Part shown: positions 39,700 through 50,540 of the stretch, one piece after another
Numbering within the stretch: position 1 is the stretch's first letter
How the letters are laid out: every line of letters begins with the position of its first letter
DNA from: Nemopilema nomurai
Taxonomy: Eukaryota; Cnidaria; Scyphozoa; Rhizostomeae; Rhizostomatidae
Reading direction: 5' to 3'
Assembly (NCBI GenBank): GCA_003864495.1
Contig: ML133387.1
Span: 706,809-770,808, forward strand
DNA: 64,000 nt
Position numbers and translations under genes: made by a program
The notes under the pieces: generated by a model
The model's input: only the letters and a program-made list of their open reading frames with translations
Database searches by the model: none
What the model was told of the DNA's origin: nothing

Positions 39700-40032
39700 T
39701 CCTTCTTGGCTGCATTGTTGACTTCCAGACGTCGACGTTGTCTTGAATCTTATTTAACGAGCAGTGAACTCGGAGTCAGAGGAGTGTCAGAAAAAACGAG
39801 TGTTGACTTTTTCTGAGCTTATCATAACTGAACAAGTTGAACTGAAATAGATGCTTAAATACACGACAGACAATCGACAAAGGAATAAGAAGATCAATAG
39901 AAAGGGAAGGTGAACGTGGTGTTTTGAAATTTGAAAAGCGTCCATGTGATGACATAGACAGAGGATAGAAATTCGCTAAGAAATTGAGGTGTGACTGCCT
40001 GCTGTACAACAGTGGGCATAAAATGAGCACCT
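39700..40032. repeat. Direct repeat copy 2 (uninterrupted)
   Basis: It contains TTATTTAACGAGCAGTGAAC at the point where copy 1 carries the MITE, so it shows the empty site. It has a 19-bp extra segment (GCTGTACAACAGTGGGCAT) near its right edge that copy 1 lacks. Confidence 0.7.
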
Positions 40033-40487
40033 CACGTGAGAACGTGAGAACGTCATTTTTCCCAAAACTGATATTTGTAGAAAGCAAGTTCTAAATATTT
40101 GCAAATTTCACTCCCCCTAGGACAAAAATTCATTTCCTTGAATTCCTTTGAGATGAAAAATAAGTCATAGTAAACTACACAGCCTAAATCGATGCGGAGG
40201 ATGATGTCTCAAAAAGTTTGCAAGAGATTTAAATTTTTTTTGCTCCGATCAATTTTTTCAACTTTGGAATGAATCAAGTAGTTGTTTTGACAGTCAATAA
40301 AAGTGAAGAATTCTCATTGTAAACCTGTGAATTGTTGAGAACTCGAATCTCGAAAATAAATTATCTTCGTGCTCGAGTTGAAAAAGACAATCAGCTTCAC
40401 TCTGAGTTAGAATGCGAGCGAGCTCTCAAAGAATTCTCAAGAAATTTCAAAAATTATCTTTTTTATGTGGCATGTTTCAAGAAATTG

Positions 40488-40590
40488 TATAAGCCCCCCC
40501 CCCTCGAATAAGCCCCCCCTCTCGAATAAGCCCCCATCCAAAAATATCAAAAATAAATAAGCCCCCAGGGGGTTAATTCGAGGATTTACG
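40488..40590. repeat. C-rich short tandem repeat
   Basis: Four imperfect copies of an AATAAGCCCCC motif, two of them preceded by CTCG, are followed by GGGGGTTAATTCGAGGATTT, which is partly complementary to the start and could form a hairpin. It looks like the end of a small transposon, which I cannot name. Confidence 0.6.
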
Positions 40591-40599
40591 GTATACCAT

Positions 40600-41226
40600 T
40601 TAAAATTGTTCCTTTTATCATAACCTAAGCTTGTACGTAAATAAAGCCTTGATTAAGACAAGATTATAATTCTTGCTAGGTATCTTCGAATAGTAGTGCC
40701 CACAAGACGGTAATCACATCCAGGGGCGAATCCAGTAGGGTGCGAAGGGTGCTCAAGATTTTGCAGGCATCCGCTTCGGTGCCCCGTCTCACAAATGTCC
40801 AGCCCTACTCTTTCGTTTCCTGTATTGAAGTATTATCAAACTCGGATTTCACCATACAGCATTCTACAGACTCGGAAACCATTGTCTCCTCTATATCCTA
40901 GCCATTACAGGAGCCCATGGCCCATACCAGATTCTGCACCCATGGAAGTGAACTTAGCCAATGACTGTGCAAGATCGAAGGGTTCTCGACATTGGCGCGA
41001 GAACCAATGGATTTCAAAAATTTGAAATTTCAAAGACAACTCACAACTCGCAATGGCAACTCGCAACGAACAACTCACAATTCGCAAAATATAATCCCTC
41101 CACTTTTCTTAATCAAGCTTTATACACGTCAAAACCAACATTTTAAATAGGACAACATTAACAATAAGGTAGATGTTGAGTTAAATGTTAGATCATTTGG
41201 CCCACTTATCCAACATTGTTGGTTCT
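40600..41226. other. Unassigned spacer
   Basis: At 40721 a CAGGGGCGAATCCAGTAGGG segment resembles hAT-type transposon ends, but no matching inverted end was found nearby. Near 41040-41090 there is a short run of ACTCRCAAYTCGCAA repeats. Nothing else was recognised. Confidence 0.4.
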
Positions 41227-44200
41227 GGCCATGCGTCTTTTGCTTCCTGTGGAAGGGTACGAAAAACGTCGGGGTCCACAGGAGAAACATATAAGTCTAG
41301 ACCATTCTATACCTTTGATTTACGATAGAAATGAGACTAGAGTGACTGTTGTACTACAATTCTTTCAGGCCATGCGTCTTTTGCTTCCTGTGGAAGGGTA
41401 CGAAAAACGTCGGGTCCACAGGAGAAACATATAAGTCTAGACCATTCTATACCTTTGATTTACGATAGAAATGAGACTAGAGTGACTGTTGTACTACAAT
41501 TCTTTCAGGCCATGCGTCTTTTGCTTCCTGTGGAAGGGTACGAAAAACGTCGGGGTCCACAGGAGAAACATATAAGTCTAGACCATTCTATACCTTTGAT
41601 TTACGATAGAAATGAGACTAGAGTGACTGTTGTACTACAATTCTTTCAGGCCATGCGTCTTTTGCTTCCTGTGGAAGGGTACGAAAAACGTCGGGGTCCA
41701 CAGGAGAAACATATAAGTCTAGACCATTCTATACCTTTGATTTACGATAGAAATGAGACTAGAGTGACTGTTGTACTACAATTCTTTCAGGCCATGCGTC
41801 TTTTGCTTCCTGTGGAAGGGTACGAAAAACGTCGGGGTCCACAGGAGAAACATATAAGTCTAGACCATTCTATACCTTTGATTTACGATAGAAATGAGAC
41901 TAGGTGACTGTTGTACTACAATTCTTTCAGGCCATGCGTCTTTTGCTTCCTGTGGAAGGGTACGAAAAACGTCGGGGTCCACAGGAGAAACATATAAGTC
42001 TAGACCATTCTATACCTTTGATTTACGATAGAAATGAGACTAGAGTGACTGTTGTACTACAATTCTTTCAGGCCATGCGTCTTTTGCTTCCTGTGGAAGG
42101 GTACGAAAAACGTCGGGGTCCACAGGAGAAACATATAAGTCTAGACCATTCTATACCTTTGATTTACGATAGAAATGAGACTAGAGTGACTGTTGTACTA
42201 CAATTCTTTCAGGCCATGCGTCTTTTGCTTCCTGTGGAAGGGTACGAAAAACGTCGGGGTCCACAGGAGAAACATATAAGTCTAGACCATTCTATACCTT
42301 TGATTTACGATAGAAATGAGACTAGAGTGACTGTTGTACTACAATTCTTTCAGGCCATGCGTCTTTTGCTTCCTGTGGAAGGGTACGAAAAACGTCGGGG
42401 TCCACAGGAGAAACATATAAGTCTAGACCATTCTATACCTTTGATTTACGATAGAAATGAGACTAGAGTGACTGTTGTACTACAATTCTTTCAGGCCATG
42501 CGTCTTTTGCTTCCTGTGGAAGGGTACGAAAAACGTCGGGGTCCACAGGAGAAACATATAAGTCTAGACCATTCTATACCTTTGATTTACGATAGAAATG
42601 AGACTAGAGTGACTGTTGTACTACAATTCTTTCAGGCCATGCGTCTTTTGCTTCCTGTGGAAGGGTACGAAAAACGTCGGGTCCACAGGAGAAACATATA
42701 AGTCTAGACCATTCTATACCTTTGATTTACGATAGAAATGAGACTAGAGTGACTGTTGTACTACAATTCTTTCAGGCCATGCGTCTTTTGCTTCCTGTGG
42801 AAGGGTACGAAAAACGTCGGGGTCCACAGGAGAAACATATAAGTCTAGACCATTCTATACCTTTGATTTACGATAGAAATGAGACTAGAGTGACTGTTGT
42901 ACTACAATTCTTTCAGGCCATGCGTCTTTTGCTTCCTGTGGAAGGGTACGAAAAACGTCGGGGTCCACAGGAGAAACATATAAGTCTAGACCATTCTATA
43001 CCTTTGATTTACGATAGAAATGAGACTAGAGTGACTGTTGTACTACAATTCTTTCAGGCCATGCGTCTTTTGCTTCCTGTGGAAGGGTACGAAAAACGTC
43101 GGGGTCCACAGGAGAAACATATAAGTCTAGACCATTCTATACCTTTGATTTACGATAGAAATGAGACTAGAGTGACTGTTGTACTACAATTCTTTCAGGC
43201 CATGCGTCTTTTGCTTCCTGTGGAAGGGTACGAAAAACGTCGGGGTCCACAGGAGAAACATATAAGTCTAGACCATTCTATACCTTTGATTTACGATAGA
43301 AATGAGACTAGAGTGACTGTTGTACTACAATTCTTTCAGGCCATGCGTCTTTTGCTTCCTGTGGAAGGGTACGAAAAACGTCGGGGTCCACAGGAGAAAC
43401 ATATAAGTCTAGACCATTCTATACCTTTGATTTACGATAGAAATGAGACTAGAGTGACTGTTGTACTACAATTCTTTCAGGCCATGCGTCTTTTGCTTCC
43501 TGTGGAAGGGTACGAAAAACGTCGGTCCACAGGAGAAACATATAAGTCTAGACCATTCTATACCTTTGATTTACGATAGAAATGAGACTAGAGTGACTGT
43601 TGTACTACAATTCTTTCAGGCCATGCGTCTTTTGCTTCCTGTGGAAGGGTACGAAAAACGTCGGGGTCCACAGGAGAAACATATAAGTCTAGACCATTCT
43701 ATACCTTTGATTTACGATAGAAATGAGACTAGAGTGACTGTTGTACTACAATTCTTTCAGGCCATGCGTCTTTTGCTTCCTGTGGAAGGGTACGAAAAAC
43801 GTCGGGGTCCACAGGAGAAACATATAAGTCTAGACCATTCTATACCTTTGATTTACGATAGAAATGAGACTAGAGTGACTGTTGTACTACAATTCTTTCA
43901 GGCCATGCGTCTTTTGCTTCCTGTGGAAGGGTACGAAAAACGTCGGGGTCCACAGGAGAAACATATAAGTCTAGACCATTCTATACCTTTGATTTACGAT
44001 AGAAATGAGACTAGGTGACTGTTGTACTACAATTCTTTCAGGCCATGCGTCTTTTGCTTCCTGTGGAAGGGTACGAAAAACGTCGGGGTCCACAGGAGAA
44101 ACATATAAGTCTAGACCATTCTATACCTTTGATTTACGATAGAAATGAGACTAGAGTGACTGTTGTACTACAATTCTTTCAGGCCATGCGTCTTTTGCTT

Positions 44201-47200
44201 CCTGTGGAAGGGTACGAAAAACGTCGGGGTCCACAGGAGAAACATATAAGTCTAGACCATTCTATACCTTTGATTTACGATAGAAATGAGACTAGGTGAC
44301 TGTTGTACTACAATTCTTTCAGGCCATGCGTCTTTTGCTTCCTGTGGAAGGGTACGAAAAACGTCGGGGTCCACAGGAGAAACATATAAGTCTAGACCAT
44401 TCTATACCTTTGATTTACGATAGAAATGAGACTAGAGTGACTGTTGTACTACAATTCTTTCAGGCCATGCGTCTTTTGCTTCCTGTGGAAGGGTACGAAA
44501 AACGTCGGGGTCCACAGGAGAAACATATAAGTCTAGACCATTCTATACCTTTGATTTACGATAGAAATGAGACTAGAGTGACTGTTGTACTACAATTCTT
44601 TCAGGCCATGCGTCTTTTGCTTCCTGTGGAAGGGTACGAAAAACGTCGGGGTCCACAGGAGAAACATATAAGTCTAGACCATTCTATACCTTTGATTTAC
44701 GATAGAAATGAGACTAGAGTGACTGTTGTACTACAATTCTTTCAGGCCATGCGTCTTTTGCTTCCTGTGGAAGGGTACGAAAAACGTCGGGGTCCACAGG
44801 AGAAACATATAAGTCTAGACCATTCTATACCTTTGATTTACGATAGAAATGAGACTAGAGTGACTGTTGTACTACAATTCTTTCAGGCCATGCGTCTTTT
44901 GCTTCCTGTGGAAGGGTACGAAAAACGTCGGGGTCCACAGGAGAAACATATAAGTCTAGACCATTCTATACCTTTGATTTACGATAGAAATGAGACTAGG
45001 TGACTGTTGTACTACAATTCTTTCAGGCCATGCGTCTTTTGCTTCCTGTGGAAGGGTACGAAAAACGTCGGGGTCCACAGGAGAAACATATAAGTCTAGA
45101 CCATTCTATACCTTTGATTTACGATAGAAATGAGACTAGAGTGACTGTTGTACTACAATTCTTTCAGGCCATGCGTCTTTTGCTTCCTGTGGAAGGGTAC
45201 GAAAAACGTCGGGTCCACAGGAGAAACATATAAGTCTAGACCATTCTATACCTTTGATTTACGATAGAAATGAGACTAGAGTGACTGTTGTACTACAATT
45301 CTTTCAGGCCATGCGTCTTTTGCTTCCTGTGGAAGGGTACGAAAAACGTCGGGGTCCACAGGAGAAACATATAAGTCTAGACCATTCTATACCTTTGATT
45401 TACGATAGAAATGAGACTAGAGTGACTGTTGTACTACAATTCTTTCAGGCCATGCGTCTTTTGCTTCCTGTGGAAGGGTACGAAAAACGTCGGGGTCCAC
45501 AGGAGAAACATATAAGTCTAGACCATTCTATACCTTTGATTTACGATAGAAATGAGACTAGAGTGACTGTTGTACTACAATTCTTTCAGGCCATGCGTCT
45601 TTTGCTTCCTGTGGAAGGGTACGAAAAACGTCGGGGTCCACAGGAGAAACATATAAGTCTAGACCATTCTATACCTTTGATTTACGATAGAAATGAGACT
45701 AGGTGACTGTTGTACTACAATTCTTTCAGGCCATGCGTCTTTTGCTTCCTGTGGAAGGGTACGAAAAACGTCGGGGTCCACAGGAGAAACATATAAGTCT
45801 AGACCATTCTATACCTTTGATTTACGATAGAAATGAGACTAGAGTGACTGTTGTACTACAATTCTTTCAGGCCATGCGTCTTTTGCTTCCTGTGGAAGGG
45901 TACGAAAAACGTCGGGGTCCACAGGAGAAACATATAAGTCTAGACCATTCTATACCTTTGATTTACGATAGAAATGAGACTAGAGTGACTGTTGTACTAC
46001 AATTCTTTCAGGCCATGCGTCTTTTGCTTCCTGTGGAAGGGTACGAAAAACGTCGGGGTCCACAGGAGAAACATATAAGTCTAGACCATTCTATACCTTT
46101 GATTTACGATAGAAATGAGACTAGAGTGACTGTTGTACTACAATTCTTTCAGGCCATGCGTCTTTTGCTTCCTGTGGAAGGGTACGAAAAACGTCGGGGT
46201 CCACAGGAGAAACATATAAGTCTAGACCATTCTATACCTTTGATTTACGATAGAAATGAGACTAGTGACTGTTGTACTACAATTCTTTCAGGCCATGCGT
46301 CTTTTGCTTCCTGTGGAAGGGTACGAAAAACGTCGGGGTCCACAGGAGAAACATATAAGTCTAGACCATTCTATACCTTTGATTTACGATAGAAATGAGA
46401 CTAGAGTGACTGTTGTACTACAATTCTTTCAGGCCATGCGTCTTTTGCTTCCTGTGGAAGGGTACGAAAAACGTCGGGGTCCACAGGAGAAACATATAAG
46501 TCTAGACCATTCTATACCTTTGATTTACGATAGAAATGAGACTAGGTGACTGTTGTACTACAATTCTTTCAGGCCATGCGTCTTTTGCTTCCTGTGGAAG
46601 GGTACGAAAAACGTCGGGGTCCACAGGAGAAACATATAAGTCTAGACCATTCTATACCTTTGATTTACGATAGAAATGAGACTAGGGTGACTGTTGTACT
46701 ACAATTCTTTCAGGCCATGCGTCTTTTGCTTCCTGTGGAAGGGTACGAAAAACGTCGGGGTCCACAGGAGAAACATATAAGTCTAGACCATTCTATACCT
46801 TTGATTTACGATAGAAATGAGACTAGGGTGACTGTTGTACTACAATTCTTTCAGGCCATGCGTCTTTTGCTTCCTGTGGAAGGGTACGAAAAACGTCGGG
46901 GTCCACAGGAGAAACATATAAGTCTAGACCATTCTATACCTTTGATTTACGATAGAAATGAGACTAGTGACTGTTGTACTACAATTCTTTCAGGCCATGC
47001 GTCTTTTGCTTCCTGTGGAAGGGTACGAAAAACGTCGGGGTCCACAGGAGAAACATATAAGTCTAGACCATTCTATACCTTTGATTTACGATAGAAATGA
47101 GACTAGGTGACTGTTGTACTACAATTCTTTCAGGCCATGCGTCTTTTGCTTCCTGTGGAAGGGTACGAAAAACGTCGGGGTCCACAGGAGAAACATATAA

Positions 47201-50200
47201 GTCTAGACCATTCTATACCTTTGATTTACGATAGAAATGAGACTAGGTGACTGTTGTACTACAATTCTTTCAGGCCATGCGTCTTTTGCTTCCTGTGGAA
47301 GGGTACGAAAAACGTCGGGGTCCACAGGAGAAACATATAAGTCTAGACCATTCTATACCTTTGATTTACGATAGAAATGAGACTAGGTGACTGTTGTACT
47401 ACAATTCTTTCAGGCCATGCGTCTTTTGCTTCCTGTGGAAGGGTACGAAAAACGTCGGGGTCCACAGGAGAAACATATAAGTCTAGACCATTCTATACCT
47501 TTGATTTACGATAGAAATGAGACTAGGTGACTGTTGTACTACAATTCTTTCAGGCCATGCGTCTTTTGCTTCCTGTGGAAGGGTACGAAAAACGTCGGGG
47601 TCCACAGGAGAAACATATAAGTCTAGACCATTCTATACCTTTGATTTACGATAGAAATGAGACTAGGTGACTGTTGTACTACAATTCTTTCAGGCCATGC
47701 GTCTTTTGCTTCCTGTGGAAGGGTACGAAAAACGGGGTCCACAGGAGAAACATATAAGTCTAGACCATTCTATACCTTTGATTTACGATAGAAATGAGAC
47801 TAGGTGACTGTTGTACTACAATTCTTTCAGGCCATGCGTCTTTTGCTTCCTGTGGAAGGGTACGAAAAACGTCGGGGTCCACAGGAGAAACATATAAGTC
47901 TAGACCATTCTATACCTTTGATTTACGATAGAAATGAGACTAGGTGACTGTTGTACTACAATTCTTTCAGGCCATGCGTCTTTTGCTTCCTGTGGAAGGG
48001 TACGAAAAACGTCGGGGTCCACAGGAGAAACATATAAGTCTAGACCATTCTATACCTTTGATTTACGATAGAAATGAGACTAGGGTGACTGTTGTACTAC
48101 AATTCTTTCAGGCCATGCGTCTTTTGCTTCCTGTGGAAGGGTACGAAAAACGTCGGGGTCCACAGGAGAAACATATAAGTCTAGACCATTCTATACCTTT
48201 GATTTACGATAGAAATGAGACTAGAGGTGACTGTTGTACTACAATTCTTTCAGGCCATGCGTCTTTTGCTTCCTGTGGAAGGGTACGAAAAACGTCGGGG
48301 TCCACAGGAGAAACATATAAGTCTAGACCATTCTATACCTTTGATTTACGATAGAAATGAGACTAGGTGACTGTTGTACTACAATTCTTTCAGGCCATGC
48401 GTCTTTTGCTTCCTGTGGAAGGGTACGAAAAACGTCGGGGTCCACAGGAGAACATATAAGTCTAGACCATTCTATACCTTTGATTTACGATAGAAATGAG
48501 ACTAGAGTACTGTTGTACTACAATTCTTTCAGGCCATGCGTCTTTTGCTTCCTGTGGAAGGGTACGAAAAACGTCGGGGTCCACAGGAGAAACATATAAG
48601 TCTAGACCATTCTATACCTTTGATTTACGATAGAAATGAGACTAGGTGACTGTTGTACTACAATTCTTTCAGGCCATGCGTCTTTTGCTTCCTGTGGAAG
48701 GGTACGAAAAACGTCGGGGTCCACAGGAGAAACATATAAGTCTAGACCATTCTATACCTTTGATTTACGATAGAAATGAGACTAGGTGACTGTTGTACTA
48801 CAATTCTTTCAGGCCATGCGTCTTTTGCTTCCTGTGGAAGGGTACGAAAAACGTCGGGGTCCACAGGAGAAACATATAAGTCTAGACCATTCTATACCTT
48901 TGATTTACGATAGAAATGAGACTAGGTGACTGTTGTACTACAATTCTTTCAGGCCATGCGTCTTTTGCTTCCTGTGGAAGGGTACGAAAAACGTCGGGGT
49001 CCACAGGAGAAACATATAAGTCTAGACCATTCTATACCTTTGATTTACGATAGAAATGAGACTAGGGACTGTTGTACTACAATTCTTTCAGGCCATGCGT
49101 CTTTTGCTTCCTGTGGAAGGGTACGAAAAACGTCGGGGTCCACAGGAGAAACATATAAGTCTAGACCATTCTATACCTTTGATTTACGATAGAAATGAGA
49201 CTAGGTGACTGTTGTACTACAATTCTTTCAGGCCATGCGTCTTTTGCTTCCTGTGGAAGGGTACGAAAAACGTCGGGGTCCACAGGAGAAACATATAAGT
49301 CTAGACCATTCTATACCTTTGATTTACGATAGAAATGAGACTAGGTGACTGTTGTACTACAATTCTTTCAGGCCATGCGTCTTTTGCTTCCTGTGGAAGG
49401 GTACGAAAAACGTCGGGGTCCACAGGAGAAACATATAAGTCTAGACCATTCTATACCTTTGATTTACGATAGAAATGAGACTAGGTGACTGTTGTACTAC
49501 AATTCTTTCAGGCCATGCGTCTTTTGCTTCCTGTGGAAGGGTACGAAAAACGTCGGGGTCCACAGGAGAAACATATAAGTCTAGACCATTCTATACCTTT
49601 GATTTACGATAGAAATGAGACTAGGTGACTGTTGTACTACAATTCTTTCAGGCCATGCGTCTTTTGCTTCCTGTGGAAGGGTACGAAAAACGTCGGGGTC
49701 CACAGGAGAAACATATAAGTCTAGACCATTCTATACCTTTGATTTACGATAGAAATGAGACTAGGTGACTGTTGTACTACAATTCTTTCAGGCCATGCGT
49801 CTTTTGCTTCCTGTGGAAGGGTACGAAAAACGTCGGGGTCCACAGGAGAAACATATAAGTCTAGACCATTCTATACCTTTGATTTACGATAGAAATGAGA
49901 CTAGGTGACTGTTGTACTACAATTCTTTCAGGCCATGCGTCTTTTGCTTCCTGTGGAAGGGTACGAAAAACGTCGGGGTCCACAGGAGAAACATATAAGT
50001 CTAGACCATTCTATACCTTTGATTTACGATAGAAATGAGACTAGGGTGACTGTTGTACTACAATTCTTTCAGGCCATGCGTCTTTTGCTTCCTGTGGAAG
50101 GGTACGAAAAACGTCGGGGTCCACAGGAGAAACATATAAGTCTAGACCATTCTATACCTTTGATTTACGATAGAAATGAGACTAGGTGACTGTTGTACTA

Positions 50201-50540
50201 CAATTCTTTCAGGCCATGCGTCTTTTGCTTCCTGTGGAAGGGTACGAAAAACGTCGGGGTCCACAGGAGAAACATATAAGTCTAGACCATTCTATACCTT
50301 TGATTTACGATAGAAATGAGACTAGGTGACTGTTGTACTACAATTCTTTCAGGCCATGCGTCTTTTGCTTCCTGTGGAAGGGTACGAAAAACGTCGGGGT
50401 CCACAGGAGAAACATATAAGTCTAGACCATTCTATACCTTTGATTTACGATAGAAATGAGACTAGAGTGACTGTTGTACTACAATTCTTTCAGGCCATGC
50501 GTCTTTTGCTTCCTGTGGAAGGGTACGAAAAACGTCGGGG
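41227..50540 (+). repeat. ~141-bp satellite, about 66 near-identical units, open in one frame
   Basis: The unit runs from GTGACTGTTGTACTACAATT through TTCTTTCAGGCCATGCGTC, GTGGAAGGGTACGAAAAACG and TTTACGATAGAAATGAGACT. The complete unit is 141 bp (47 codons) and only one of six frames is free of stops. That frame contains FFQAMRLLLPVEGYEKRRG, EKHISLDHSIPL and IYDRNETR, with an internal ATG in every unit. Runs of intact units give open stretches up to 285 codons, which end at single-base indels. Substitutions are nearly absent. One open frame per 141 bp is not rare by chance, so coding is unproven, and the protein segment was not recognised. The array starts and ends abruptly inside a unit. 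Confidence 0.95.

Larger units (their letters stand above)
38080..40032. mobile_element. Direct-repeat pair, possibly a short non-autonomous LTR element
   Basis: Two ~280-bp direct repeats flank about 620 bp. Copy 1 is 38080-38124 joined to 38834-39077. Copy 2 is about 39700-40032. Both contain GAGTGTTGACTTTTTC, AAAGGGAAGGTGAACG and GCTAAGAAATTGAGGTGTGA. Copy 1 is split by the MITE at 38125-38829. The internal part holds a diverged ~50-bp repeat with GTGGTTTTGTGAGT at 39296-39500 and no recognisable protein. On the minus strand TGGTGCCGCGACAG near 39660-39674 could be a primer binding site close to the LTR edge. No clear polypurine tract was seen, so the LTR reading is tentative. Confidence 0.4.

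Noticed and set aside
40721..40745. hAT-type terminal repeat (CAGGGGCGAATCCAG)
   Set aside because: It resembles hAT ends, but no inverted partner or 8-bp duplication was found nearby, so no element is called.
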